A DNA stretch of 64,000 nucleotides from Carnegiea gigantea (lineage: Eukaryota; Streptophyta; Magnoliopsida; Caryophyllales; Cactaceae): contig JAKOGI010000358.1 in the NCBI GenBank assembly GCA_029747015.1, positions 327,501-391,500 of the forward strand. The letters run 5' to 3'. Under the pieces are notes generated by a model. That model worked only from the letters and a program-made list of their open reading frames with translations, was not told the origin of the DNA and made no database searches. The position numbers were made by a program, and so were the translations under genes. Shown here in pieces: positions 24,121 to 36,094 of this stretch. Position 1 is the first letter of the stretch; every line of letters begins with the position of its first letter.

Positions 24121-24680
24121 TTCATGAAAGATTTTTCAAGAATTATAAAACCACTCACCCATTTACTTGTTAAGGATGTGCTTTTTGATTTTAATGAAGA
24201 ATGCTTGAGTGCTTTTCTTAGGTTAAAAAAGGGGTTGATTACGGCTGCAGTTATACAAGCCCCGGATTAAGGTCTTCCTTTTGAGGTGATGTGTGATGCG
24301 AGCGATTATACAATAGGGACAGTTCTAGGGCAGAGGAAGGACAACAAGCCATATGCTATTTACTATGCAAGTCTAGCTCTTGATGAGGCTCATGTGAATT
24401 ATGCCACGACGGAGAAGGAGTTCCTAGTAGTTGTGTTTGCCTTAGAAAAATTCTGGTCTTAGTTGCTAAATTCCAAGGTCATTATTTTCGCATATCATGC
24501 TGCTTTGAAGCACCTAACGAAGAAGTCCGACCCCAAACCCTGCCTCATCTGATGGGTTCTTCTCCTCCAAGAGTTCGATTTGGAGATCAAAGATAAATCC
24601 GGAATGGAGAATGTGATGGTGGATCACAAGTCCCGCCTAGGCCCCAAGGTCACTCCTAGTCAAGAGCTCCCAATTGATGA
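24121..24680 (+). pseudogene. W RNase H remnant
   Basis: Readable blocks: 'FEVMCDASDYTIGTVLGQRK' near 24,275-24,335 (first catalytic Asp kept), 'KPYAIYYASLALDEAHVNY', 'TEKEFLVVVFALEKFWS' and 'HLTKKSDP'. The usual 'TDHAALK' is changed to a 'AYHAALK' reading, so the next acidic residue is lost. The end of the domain, with 'LEIKDKSGMENVMVDHKSRL', opens the frame 24,580-24,915. Confidence 0.75.
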
Positions 24681-24869
24681 TTCTTTCCCAGATGATCAAC
24701 TACTTGCCATTTCTCACCAAGCCAAGCCATGGTATGCTTATTTAGTGAATTTTAAGATGTGTGAGGTACTGCCCCTGGATTATCTTATCAACAAAGGAAG
24801 AAATTCCTTTCTGAAGCCAACTATTATGTGTGGGAGGAACCTCTTCTCTACAAGCTGTGTGGAGATGGA

Positions 24870-26110
24870 ATACATAGAAGGTGCTTGCCGGACGATGAAG
24901 TTTATACTGTCCTAGACCATTATCATGCCTTGACTTATGGTGGACACTTTGGCCTGGACAAGACTATTACAAAGGTACTTTAAGTGGGATTCAATTGGCC
25001 CACTCTCTTTAAAGATGAAAGGAACTTTGTCATAAATTATGATAGATGCCAAAGAATGGGAAACATTTCTAAGCGACATGAGATGCCCCAAAGTGGCATT
25101 CTTTAGGTCGAGTTGTTTGACAAATGGGGGATTGACTTCATAGGACCCTTTCCTCATTACCAAAGCAATCTCTATATGCTCGTTGTGGTTGACTGTGTCT
25201 GTAAGTGGGTGGAAGCCATTTCCACTCCAGCCAATGATTCCAAGTTTGTCATAACGTTCCCCCGAAAAAATATTTTTATAAGATTTGGCACACCGAGTGC
25301 TCTTTTAAGTAACAATGGGACTCACTTTTACAATAAACCACTTGAGTCACTTTTTAAGAAGTATGGTGTCTTTCATAAAGTTGCTACACCTTATCATCCC
25401 CAAAAGAGTGGCCAAGTCAAACTATCTAACTGAGAATTAAAGAGTATTTTCAAAAAGACAGTGGATAAATCCCAAAAAGATTGGTCTACAAAACTTGACG
25501 ATACTCTTTAGGCCTACCAAACTGCTTACAAGACTCCTTTAGGCACTAACCCATGCAACTTGGTGTTTGGGAAATCTTGTCATTTCCGGGTCGAGTTGGA
25601 ACACAAATCTTATTGGGCAATTAAGATGCTCAATTTTTATCTTAAGGTGGCCGGTGAGAAAGGGACTTTGAAATTGTGTGAACTTGATGAGCTAAGACTA
25701 GAGACTTATGAGAGCTCCCGCATTTAAAAGGAAAGGACCAAGAAATGGCATGATAAGCACATTTTGAAGAAAAAATTTGAGGAAGTTGACATGGTCCTTT
25801 TTTTCAATCCTAAGCTGAAATTATTTCCGAGGAAGTTGAGATCCCGGTGCTCGGGACCATTTTAAGTTATCAGGGTTCATCCTCATAGTGCAGTCGATCT
25901 ATGGAGTGAATCCACTTGTGCATTCAAGGTTAATAGTTGGTTGCTTAAGCCTTATCTTGCGGGCAACCCCATTGAAAAGGTCATCGTCCATACGCTTATC
26001 GATCCCGAGCGCACATAGAAGTATGGTCAAGCTCTTGACCTTAAAAGAGAGCATCTTGGAAGGCAACCCAAGCCCTTTTTTAGCATTGATTTCAACTTTT
26101 AGGTAGTTTT
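24870..26110 (+). pseudogene. W integrase remnant
   Basis: The zinc domain reads 'YGGHFGLDKT' and 'NYDRCQRMGN', so the first of the two Cys is Tyr. The catalytic core in 25,113-25,433 has 'KWGIDFIGPFPH' (first Asp kept), 'LLSNNGTHFYN' (second Asp replaced by Asn) and 'SGQVKLSN' (Glu replaced by Lys). Two of three catalytic residues are therefore gone. The C-terminal domain follows ('ELEHKSYWAIKMLNF', 'LKLFPRKLRSRCSGPF') and ends near 'LIDPERT' at about 26,015. Loss is by transitions in each case. Confidence 0.8.
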
Positions 26111-26650
26111 TCATTAAAAAAAAAAAAGAGAAGAAGAACACAAAAAAAAGAAAAAAAACAACAACAAGGAAAAGGAAGAAAGATGATGCCCACCTTGCAA
26201 AATGGAGAAATCAACATCCAACAACCACCATAGTCGGACCGTGGTATCGCCTACGGTCTGTGGTGAACTGCTATGGGCCGTGATTAATGGTTTTAACTGC
26301 CGTGCCCCTTCACTTTCTCTCAGTTTCATCTTCTACCTCGACACTCTCTCTCTCTACCTCCCTCTTTCTCTCTCTAAACCCGTTATTGTTAAACCTTCAA
26401 TTTCTCCGTCATTTCTTCCCATTTTCACTGCATTTTTATTCAGAATCTTCCTTTTCTCCTAATCTCTTTTTCTCAAACAAATTTCATCTCTTTCCACCAT
26501 TTCTTCTCCAAATTCATCTCATTTTTACCCTTCCTTCCTAACCATCTTCTTGTCTCTCTAATTCTTCCTCTTTTTCACTTAACTTTTTCACTTTCTTTTC
26601 TCATACCTTATTTTTGAGGTTTTTGTTTCAATTTCTTACATTTTACATCC
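26111..26650 (+). other. W spacer between pol and third ORF
   Basis: An A-rich run (26,115-26,170), then a strongly pyrimidine-rich tract (about 26,300-26,640, including a CTCT run near 26,343-26,375). No coding frame is supported. This may be the leader of a subgenomic or spliced message for the third ORF, as suggested for Athila elements. Confidence 0.5.
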
Positions 26651-27850
26651 ATGGCACCCAGCAAGGGGCAAAAGAGCATCAAGGAGGTGGGGACATCTAG
26701 CTAAGCACCATCATGACCTCAACGAACCTCCCGCACTTCCACCAATGCACAGACCCGAGGCAATGTTCCTCATCCCCTTGGTTTGACTAATCCTGAACAT
26801 GTTGCTAGATATAATTGTTTGAGTGACCGAATTATAGTGGCAACTCGTTATTATGATGAGGAATTGTTGGGACATTTGGAATTGTTGGATGATATATGGT
26901 AGTTATTTGGAGGGGGGTATGGGACATTTTATTAAAATAAAAGAGCATACATATCGGGAACTTACGCTAGAATTTCTGAGTACTTTGCATGTTGAGGTCA
27001 CTCGAGAGCCTCAATGTCAAGCGCGATATGTTTCATTTTATTTGCAGGGGCAATTTTATGAGTTGAACTTAAGTACCTTCAGTAACGTTTGGTTTTCCAC
27101 CTAGCATGGACTTACCAAATCATCAGGTTGTCTTTGAATTCATCCCGAATGTATTTTGGGGCGAGCTTTTGGGGGATTCTAAGTACAACACTACTTCTTC
27201 CAAATGCACCCATATTAGGAACCCTTGCATTCAAGTGGCTCAGTGTATTCTTACTTATTGTTTCTTTGCTCGGGATGATAGTTTGAATGCCCCTACATGT
27301 CCCTAGATTGTCTGAGTTATATCTCTTGTCTTGTATGCTTGATGGTGTTCAAGTTGATCCAAGGGTGTTTTTGGCCCGATAATTGTATAGTGCGGCTGTT
27401 AGCACTAAGGTAGGATAGTCATTGGGGGGTGTCATCACTACGATTGCTAGATTTTTGGGTGTTGAACCTAATCCTAAGGATCGAGTTTTTACATCCGAGC
27501 TGCTTGATCAGGCCGCTTTTGAGCAGATGAGCTTTTGTAAAGTAGAGGCTGGATGTTTGTGCTGCATTTATCTCGAGGATCGACTTATGTCGCTCCCTAA
27601 TGTTGAGCAGACCACCTTACTTCACCAAGCTAACCTACATTGGGTACTTAGTGATGTTGAGGTTATTCACCCTACACGTCCTCCACCCCCATTTACTTAT
27701 CAGGTCGGACCTAGTTCTTGCTCCCAACCTTACTTCACTGACTATGCAGATATCCAAGCCACCCTTCGGTCCATTCAGGAGGAGCAAGTATCCCTTCGAG
27801 CCTATATTGCCTCTGAGAATGCCACTCTTCATGGCTTTGTTCAATAACAG
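26651..27850 (+). pseudogene. W third ORF after pol (Athila ORF/env-position protein) remnant
   Basis: Starts at the ATG 26,651 ('MAPSKGQKSIKE') and can be followed through four frames: 'NPEHVARYNCLSDRIIVATR', then 26,853-27,104 ('HTYRELTLEFLSTLHVEV', 'YVSFYLQGQFYELNLSTF'), 27,106-27,306 ('CTHIRNPCIQVAQCIL', 'FFARDDSLN') and 27,422-27,847 ('GGVITTIARFLGVEPNP', 'SIQEEQVSLRAYIASENAT'). This matches the family of Athila-associated proteins that occupy the env position (Pfam ATHILA ORF-1 type). I see no signal peptide or convincing membrane segment, so an envelope role is not supported. Function is unknown. Confidence 0.7.
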
Positions 27851-29781
27851 TAAGACGAGCTCCGTGGGATGCTTGTTACCTAGACCCAATATTTTCAGGA
27901 CTATAATGCTTGTCTTGAGACTTGGTGAGACTGGCATATCTCTTATGGTCAACATCCCGACCCTCCTTCCCCACCTCCCTTCTGATTGCTTCTTGCCACT
28001 CCCCTTCTATTTTCTACACTGTACTCACATTGAGGACAATAATGCTTTATTCAAGAGTGGGGGAGTTACTCAGTTAATTGATGGGATCAGATGCTTGACT
28101 TGGTTTGGTGTGTACTTGTGTATATATTTTATATATTGTTCATGCTTGCATTTAGAGTTGTATCTTAGGTTTAATTTTATGCAGCTAGAGTTTGTTAGAG
28201 GCACATTTAGGTTTCTTTTCACGTTTGATTCCCTTTTATATCTTTTGCATTTTCTTGGTATTATTATTAGGAGCATGCATTCACTAAAAAAAACAAACAA
28301 AAAAAACCGCAAAAAAAAAATAATGAAAAAAGATCTTCTGATGATGAACTTTGTAAACTAGGGAGACTTATTTGGTTTAGATTGGCCCTTTGATTTGTCT
28401 AATTGTGAATAAAAGTTTTTAAAAATGAGTTTGCAAAAATGATCTTAATGTTTTGACCATTTGTTGAGTGTAAATTGATTGCCCCGATGATTCTTTACAT
28501 GAATGTTGGCATGTCCCTACTAATGAGCTATTTATGACCTTGGTAGATGTTCCGTGAGGCTTTGAGCTTTTAAAGACTAATTTATTAATTTAGTCTCTTA
28601 TCAATTTATGAGCGACTCTTCCTCGATATCATTTCTCTAGAACTTGCATTGACTCTCATTCAAGATCACACTTAGCATATGCATTCGGCAACATGATTGA
28701 GGCATTCTTTAACTTGTTAACCCAAAATGACCAAACTACCACCCTTGTTATGCATAATATACCCTTTGCTTGCCCCTTTGAGCTTGTATCTGTTTTTATT
28801 GATGCGAACCTTCGAACATAGCCTTTGGCCAAACATTTCTCTAACCCTTAAGCCAATACTAGGGAAGCGTTTCATCTTCGTAAACAAAGTTTGATTGGGA
28901 GTTAGTGAGGTGCATTGAGATCTTTTTGGTGTATTTGGTTGGTAAATTGATGAAGGGATATGTGTTCTTGTGTTCGTATATGGTGATCCCTTATTTTATT
29001 ATGCAAAGGTCAGAGAGGAGTTGAAATTCAAGTTTGATATGGATTCCCTTAGCCAACTCTTTTGTGAAAAAAAAGAAAAAAAGAAACAAAGAAATAAAAG
29101 AACGAAAAAAGTAAAGGAGTATTGGCCTTATTTGGATTGTAAAAAGAATATTCGACTTTCAACTCTTTCCCTCTTCATTTGGTTGTGAAAGGAGATGTAT
29201 TTCCTATTGAATTTTATAGGTCTGAAGAAAATGTTGCATAAGCACATTGGAAGCATCTAGCTCTTATTCTAAGGCTTCTAGCTCCACATTTCCAAAATAT
29301 TCGTTCCCTTCTTACATTTACCCATGGCCCGTTACAACCTCATAAAGTCCTTATGATTGTCTATTGTACATTGCATACTAGTGATGGCGAATTAGAGACT
29401 CTTATCAAGCCTATGGTAGATTTAAGTCTATGGAATGAGAATTGAGGAAACCTTCGTAAAGTTTTCGAAAACATGTGTGATGAGTGCCATATGACTACAG
29501 TGAAGTTCTATCGGCATTGCTAGCTCCATTTGTTTTATGTGTCTATGTGATTGTATTTGATGCATTGGGGGAGGTTGATTCAAAGTTGACATTGTGGTCT
29601 ATTAATGATTTCGAAAACTCCATTTCCTAGCCTATTTGTTAAATGATTTTTGGCATTTTTGGGCTAGCTTCGGATCAGCTTTGCCATTGAGATGCTACCA
29701 ATATCTATCCTCAGGAGGTAGTGAATAATTTTTGGTCTTGGTGTTACATAGGAACAAGAAATGATTTAAGCATGCGGGCTT
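27851..29781 (+). other. W 3' noncoding region
   Basis: About 1.9 kb without a supported coding frame. A purine-rich 'caagagtgggggagtt' lies at about 28,052-28,067, the same motif class that follows coding sequence in X. A-rich runs occur at 28,288-28,330 and 29,069-29,115. A polypurine tract directly before the 3' LTR is not obvious. Confidence 0.5.
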
Positions 29782-31008
29782 TGATAAGTGCTTCTTTATA
29801 CTTTATTTTTGGGACATTTTGTAGCACCTTTTCGGAAATCCATGAGTTTTATGTTATAATTTATGCTCATATTCTCGTTTTATGCTTGGCTATGGTTCTT
29901 TAATGACCTTTATAAGATTTTAGACCATTTGACGTAGCAATTGACCTTCATTTGAGTGCATGTTGACCCACCATGGAGTACCCCAAGTTCGATGCCCGTG
30001 GAGCAAGAGAAGAACTGAAGATTTCGGTTCTGGCCAGAACCACGGTCAGACCGTGGCGAGCGTGCAATAGCTAACCCCTTCATCTTTCTTTGTTGTGCAG
30101 CTGAGGATGCTCCGTTTGTTGCTTAAAAGGCATGTTTGAAGGCGGAAGAAGAGAGAATTTAGCAACTGCAACCATCTCACTACCACTCTCACATCCACCT
30201 CTCTTTCAGTTAGAATTTAGTTTTAGTTCATTTTTTGGAGCAACAGGAGAATTAAAGGGAGAAGCTTTGCTCTTGGAGGCTTGAAGATTATGGCATCATT
30301 GAAGAGCTATCATTATTGTAAAGTTTTCTTTCCCTTTAAATTTATCCTTGAACTCTTGTGTTAGTTGGATTAGAAATATGAGTTAGTAGTTTTATTCAAT
30401 CTAGGGATTTGTTAGTTACAGTATTGTAGCTGGATCCTTTATTTCTACAATCTTTGTGCTAATTTTATGATTGGAATGACTTACTTCTATCTTGAGGATG
30501 AATTGTTGTGAGTATAACATGGCCAATTTTGCTTGCTTGTGTTAGGTAGCCCAGTGAAGTACTGAAAAGTGAAACTCCCTACTTGATCACCTTGATAGAA
30601 CTCGACTTAGCAAAACCCGTTGTTAAGAGGAGACTTAGCATTCATAAATCTTCAACCTAGACTAAATCAAAGACACTTGAACGAGTGCTACTTGAATTCA
30701 TTTAGGCAATTTAATTTGTTTCGAAAGAAAGAATTAAATTTAACTCGTTTGCAATTCCTTGAATAATCCAATCCATAAAAGGTGCATGCTTAATTCTATG
30801 ATCCAACTCTTTACTTAGCGAATCAAATTCCTAGATTTTTTTACAGTGATTGAATTCCATATTAGATAATTAGTTTATTTAAATGGACTCATTGAAAAGA
30901 TTGATTGCGTAGCATTTTCGATAAGATATTAGCTTGGTAGATTACTTTGGTTCCTGAGGATGATCTTTTAATGTAAACTATAACACCCATGCACTTGTGG
31001 ACTTGTCA
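29782..31008 (+). repeat. W 3' LTR
   Basis: 1,227 bp from 'tgataagtgc' to 'gacttgtca', collinear with 19,262-20,505 and flanked on the right by GCAAT. Confidence 0.9.
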
Positions 31009-31013
31009 GCAAT
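31009..31013 (+). repeat. Right target-site duplication of W (GCAAT)
   Basis: Identical to 19,257-19,261. Confidence 0.9.
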
Positions 31014-31530
31014 TTAAGAAACTTAAAGGCGAATTAACCACTTGGCGACTCATAGTACGCTTTCAAAAGCATAGACAACTCCTACTAGATAAGCTGAACA
31101 AGATTGACCTCTTCCTCGAAGATACACCTGAGGAAATGATACCTTCAATTACTTCTGGTAAAGAAACCATAACCTGCAACGATGATGATCTTCCACCAGG
31201 GGGTTTAGCACATGAGAACGCCTTATACTTTACTATGATATGCCTTTAAAAGTTCATATCCCTTGCTCTGGTCAATAGTGGGTTAGCTGTGAATGTCATC
31301 CCTCAAAGAACAACTAAAAGGCTGGGAAGCAAGGAAGATCAACTGTCAACACCGTCAACTTATCTAAGAGCATATGATAATTTAAAAACGCTAGTGTTGG
31401 CCACTATTATCCTTTCCATTAATGTAGGCCTTCTATAAAGGAATATGGAATTCTAGGTTCTAGATATTTCAGCTGCCTTTAATTTGCTCTTAGACAGACC
31501 ATAACTTCACAACCACCAAGCAGTTCCATC
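31014..31530 (+). pseudogene. V gag-pol junction and protease remnant
   Basis: The open frame to 31,249 continues the V reading frame from 19,261 when W is ignored ('KLKGELTTWRLI'). Protease wording follows: 'ALVNSGLAVNVIPQRTTKRL' near 31,265-31,330, where the catalytic Asp of DSG reads Asn, and 'LDISAAFNLLLDRP' near 31,455-31,500, the C-terminal block typical of Tat/Ogre proteases. Several frameshifts are present. Confidence 0.65.
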
Positions 31531-33800
31531 TACACTGCACCAAAAGGTGATGATACTGATAAAAAAGGCAAGTGATCACTATTAAAAGGGACAATTTGTG
31601 TGCCACAATCACTAATAACGGGCCGGTGTTGGAAATAGAGTACAATTATAATGACAAGGAACTCTAAAACTTTGAAATAGTGGTAGCCTCGGAAAGGAAC
31701 GAAGCTCATTTCAGTTTGGATGCCTCTTTAAACCTGAAAGTGAATGCTATCCTCAAAAGGTGGGGATACTTACCTAGGATGGCTATAAGGATGAAAGACA
31801 CAAGGATAGAATACCTTTTCCTTGACTTAAAAGGAAGATTACAAATTTAGGCTGGGGTATCGGCCCACTTTTGAAGAAGTAACCAAAGCCAAATAAGAAG
31901 CCCAAGCCCCAAAAGTCGTAGATAGAAAGGAATCTTTGTGCTTAGGTTATAGGTATTCAGTGTCTACCAGATGCTCGAGAAGGAGTCATTTACTACCACA
32001 AGAAGAGATCAATCTACTCAAGATTGGACCTATCTAGCTGAAGTTGACATCTCTGGGATCTAATTCAGGCAAAATTATAGGAAATACGAAGGCCATGCTG
32101 CCATTTTGTCCCTTGCTATGTCTGACAGTGGTATTGACTCTTCTAACTTCATCACTGAGGTCAGCATTAAAGGCTACAAGCAAGTGACTTGAACAACTGA
32201 AGAGGAACGAAAAGTGTTTACTATAGTCATAGGGGGTAGTTTCGAAAACTCTAGGGTAGAGTCTAAGAGTCTGCCTTCAGTTTCTGTGTCTTGAAACTCT
32301 ATATTAGATGTACTTATCTTTTATTTCAATAAGATGAACTCTTTTTCTTACAGCTCTTGTCATTCCTCTTCTGTTGAATGCTTTTTTTCTAATAATTAAA
32401 ACAAAGATATAACTCCAAAAGACTTAATTAAAGTAGTGGAAGATCATGAAAATTGAATGTTCATAATCGAAGATAGAATATTAATCAACTTAGGGACTCC
32501 TGAAGTGTCCTAATAGCTTAAAATAGGAAAATCACTAACTTTAGAGGAGCAACAAAAGTTTTACCTCACTCCTATGAGAATTCATAAATTCATTGCATGG
32601 TCCTATAATGACTTGTCGGGCACAAATTGAGACATCACTGACCATAAGATTCCTCTCTATCTTGATGCCAACCGGTAAAACAAAAACTCTATAGGATGAA
32701 ACTAGAATGGGCCTTGAAAATAAATGAAGAAGTGTAGAAGCAGTTGGACATGGGATTCATCAGGGTTGGACACTACCCTCAGTGGGTAGCAAATATTATT
32801 TCAGTTCTAAAGAAGGGTGGAATATGTGTAGGTTTCAGGGATCTTAATAAGGCAAGTCCAAAAGATAATTTTTCACCACTGCGTATAGATATTTTGATTG
32901 ATTGCACTACTGGACATACCCTTATTTCTTTTATGGATGCGTACGTCAGTTATAACCAGGTCAAAATGGTGGTGGAAAACATGGAAAATGTTCCTTAGGG
33001 AACCTATTGCTATATTGTGATGCCATTTGGGTTAAAGAATATTAAGGCTACCTACCGAAGGATGGCTACTACCTTGTTATAGGACCTAATGTGTAAAGAG
33101 ATAGAGGCTTACGTGGATGACATGATCATAGTGTCCAAGAAAAGGGACAGACATGCTTTGACTCTTTGAAAGTTCTTTACTGGGCCTAGGAAATACAACG
33201 TTTGCTTGAACCACAGAAGTGCACATTTGGAGTCAGTTTTGGATGGTTGCGAGAATACATGGCTAGCCTTATGGGAATTGAGCTCGAACCTTCAAGGATC
33301 AAGGCAATACAAGAAATGCCACCCCCAATTCTGAGAAGAAATTGTAAGGATTTCATAGGTCGCCTACAATACATCAGTTATTTGATGCAAAGCTGGCGAT
33401 AATACGCGAGCTAATTTTAAAGAAATTGGAGAAGGGTGTAAAACTAGAATGGGATAAAGAGCGTCAAGAAGTGTTTGATAACCTGAAGGAGTGCCTCACT
33501 AATCCACTAGTGCTGGTACCTCCACAACCTAGCATTCCTCTCATTCTCTATCTTACAACAACAACCACAACAATGGGGACCATACCAACCTAGAAGGTAT
33601 AGGGAAAGAAAAGGGCTATCTACTGCATGAGTAAAAAGTTTCTTAAATATGAAACTCGCTACACATCCTTGGAGAAAACTTCTATGCCCTTAGTCAGCAC
33701 ATCTAAGAAGCTTAGGCATAAATATGTTGACCCAGAAGATACACGTAGTAGCACCAACGGACCTGATAAGATATTTGTTGCAGCAACTAGGGATAAGTAG
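31531..33800 (+). pseudogene. V reverse transcriptase / RNase H remnant
   Basis: A degraded linker (31,531-32,560) contains 'NLGTPEVS' and 'YLTPMRIHKFIAWSYND', the entry to Tat/Ogre RT. The main frame 32,744-32,998 reads 'MGFIRVGHYPQWVANIISVL', 'RDLNKASPKDNF' and 'SFMDAYVSYNQVKM'. The catalytic YVDD is intact at 33,111-33,122. 'CTFGVSFGWLREYMASLMGI' and 'CKDFIGRLQYIS' (33,202-33,402) form the connection. RNase H keeps 'KKFLKYETRYTSLEKT' near 33,630-33,680. Sequence similarity ends near 33,800 and no integrase was found. Confidence 0.7.
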
Positions 33801-34430
33801 TAATGTCACAAGGTGGACAGTAAGATTATAAAAGGTTTTACTTACATTACATCCTACAAAAATCTATGATTGGACCCATAATAGGTTCACAAGGCCACAT
33901 TAGGCCCTCAAAAAAAATAAAATAATAAAATAATAATAAGATCAATGAACTACGAAGCCCTTATTCTGTACCTTGGATATGTAGGCACCCGAATAGCTTA
34001 GTGTAATCACTTATCATTAATTGCGTGTCTATCTTTAAAAAGAAAAAAACAGAAGAGGGCTAAGCGAACTTTCAAAGCTCAAAAGGAAAAGTCTAATTGG
34101 TTAACCATAGTGAACTGGGTCGGGTCACTTAATGAAACTAGGTCGGGTTCTCAATTAGCTCAGGTTGGGCTCCCTCAAGGTGAGCCTGGTGGGGCTTTTA
34201 GCCCTACTAGCAGAAACTAGGTCAACTCACTCACTTTGATAGATCAAGGACTTAGGCTAATGGTAATACATTTAAAACTATAATAGTTTAATTGTTTTCC
34301 AAAATTCTGAAAGTGTACAACTTGAAATGAAAGTCCTACAATCATACCCATATGAGAAAGCATTAAAACTTTATTCTAAAATGTGAGGCAAAGCTAAATT
34401 ACTAATCTTTCTTCAAGTTTTTGTCCTTCT
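33801..34430. other. Unassigned sequence downstream of V
   Basis: No coding frame recognised. The stretch near 33,950-34,010 ('ttggatatgtaggcacccga') is reminiscent of conserved noncoding wording in some plant Ogre-like elements, but the resemblance is from memory and weak. An A/T-rich low-complexity run lies at 33,908-33,940. Confidence 0.3.
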
Positions 34431-35650
34431 TGACCTGGGCGCTGTGCCCTGGAGTGTACAATCCTTAGTGCTTTTTGTTCCACTTAGAGACGATTCATAG
34501 TTCGGTGCTTCTTTCTTCTTAATAGCATTCTCCTTGGCATAAAGAATCTTCACCTCCACGATGTCACGTTCACTCATCTACCCTAGATAATGCTTAGAGA
34601 TATATATGGATCAAGGGATGGTGGCATCACAGTGTTGGCACAATGAAGCCAGTGGTCCACCCAAGACTTAAAGTGGGAATGATCATTCTTATAGATCCCA
34701 AGGGCATCGCAATCCAATACAAGGATAGATCTCCTATGTTCGAATTGTTTTATGACTAGTCCTGAGAAAAAAGTAAGTTCCCCTGTTGGTTATAAACCAT
34801 CATATGCCCACCAACAAATTAGCTAGCATAGGGAGCCTGCTTGTCAAAAAAGCTAATCTAGTTCACCATAGGTTGATCCTTGAAGAATGTCGTTCTTCGG
34901 CAGAATTGTGAAGCTAGGTATGTATCCACACGGCTAGCTGACTCAATCAGCATCAAGTGTTCCAATAGCTAAAAATCTGTATGTAAATAGAAACAATGGG
35001 GGGAAAAAAGGAAGTCAGATACCACAAGTAGAAACCGGCCGGGTTCTATGGATTAAAAAAAAGAATAGTAGAAACCACATAAAAAAAGGCAAGAGAGAAA
35101 AAAAAATGTTGATTTGTGGGAAGCAGCGACTGGATTCCTAGGCTTGATAGGCCTGAATGTGCACTTGTAGTAGTACAGGGCTGGTCCCCTTTTTAGAGAA
35201 CCTCTTACAAATAAGAAGGCCCCGGGAAGACTAAGAGAGTAGCTCTATACTTGTAAACACCCTGAAGAGCTTGCTCGTTTCCCTTTTGGAAGCAAGAAAT
35301 CAAAAGTGCAAAGATCTGCCTCATCCCCAATGAGTATAGTGGAAACATCTTCCTTACTTAGATCTAGGACATAGCTATATGGGGAGTATAGATCTTTTGG
35401 GATATATGGTAGAACAAAAGGGCAATTGAGCGAAAAGCCTATAATAGCACTAAATTCCTCAGTTAAAGGCCACAATTCACACCTCCTGAGACAGATGATG
35501 AGAATTTCAAAGTCCCAAAAAGTAGAAGCTTTTGTAAGGAATTCCCAGTATATTTTGACTTCACACAGGCCAGGAAGAATATCCAAGTGCAGACTCTTAA
35601 GTTCTTGCTTGTTTCCAACATCGAGGGAAAGGAGCCAAGAAGCTTAGGCC
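34430..35650 (-). pseudogene. Minus-strand remnant resembling retroelement-associated DUF7745 protein
   Basis: The open frame 35,245-35,586 reads in order 'VKIYWEFLTKASTFWD', 'CELWPLTEEFSAIIGFS' and 'LDLSKEDVSTILIGDEADL'. Aromatic 'FWD' followed by a 'P-x-x-EEF' block is the layout I associate with the plant DUF7745 domain, often found in retroelement ORFs. Further down the - strand (about 34,500-34,650) a piece with 'MSERDIVEVKILYAKENAIK' could be its degraded C-terminal region. Orientation is opposite to V, so it is not simply part of it. Function is unknown. Confidence 0.35.
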
Positions 35651-36039
35651 TTTTTCAAAAGATATTGCAATGTTTTTTCTTGTATAATTCCTTTACCAAC
35701 TTATGAGAATTAAAGGGCATACAACCTTAATTTGAAACAATTGATTCGAATTGAAGAAGAATTTGGACAGATTGGTCAACAAGGAATTAATTAGGTCCCT
35801 ATTCCTCATTATAGTCAAGTGTTAAGTCCAAATTAGATTAGGCAGGGTGCCCTGTCCAAATTGAACTAGGCTACATTAGCCCACTGTCGAGCCATTGGCT
35901 GTGTTTTTTCTCCATTCTAATTTTATCTCCCACCTATTTTGTATTCCCAATTATTTGTAATTTGGAAAATTATACAAAAACATTCCAGAATTATTACTTA
36001 GGACCACATAACACTTAGTACTAATTATTTAAAAAACTC
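35651..36039. other. Unassigned AT-rich sequence
   Basis: No coding frame, repeat or structural motif recognised. Confidence 0.4.
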
Positions 36040-36056
36040 CAGATATACACGTATAC

Positions 36057-36094
<38 letters not shown>

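Larger units (their letters stand above)
19262..31008 (+). mobile_element. Complete Athila-like Ty3/gypsy retrotransposon W
   Basis: An 11.75-kb element with two ~1.23-1.24-kb LTRs, TG...CA ends, an exact 5-bp target duplication, an Athila-type primer site, gag, protease, RT/RNase H, integrase, an additional ORF after pol and a long 3' noncoding region. Length and gene order match Athila elements. The two LTRs differ by roughly 15 bases in the first 120 aligned by eye, mostly transitions, so this is not a recent insertion. All genes are broken. Confidence 0.9.
14882..33800 (+). mobile_element. Tat/Ogre-like Ty3/gypsy retrotransposon V, interrupted by W
   Basis: Left part 14,882-19,261 has an LTR-like region, primer site, leader and gag. 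Right part 31,009-33,800 has protease, RT and RNase H. The intervening 19,262-31,008 is element W with a GCAAT duplication. Removing W restores one open frame across the insertion site, which shows that the halves belong together. RT wording ('RDLNKASPKDNF', 'MPFGLKN', 'YVDDM') and the late RNase H block ('KKFLKYETRYTSLEKT') fit the Tat/Ogre branch. Neither an integrase nor a 3' LTR was found, so V is 3'-truncated. Confidence 0.7.

Noticed and set aside
26339..26541. Possible secreted peptide genes in the pyrimidine-rich tract of W
   Set aside because: Hydrophobic Leu/Ser/Phe frames arise from CT-rich low-complexity leader sequence in several frames at once.
27600..28361. 253-codon + strand open frame with hydrophobic segments
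   Set aside because: Another frame over the W third ORF and 3' region. The recognised protein wording is in the 27,422-27,847 frame, and the hydrophobic tail is AT-rich noncoding sequence.
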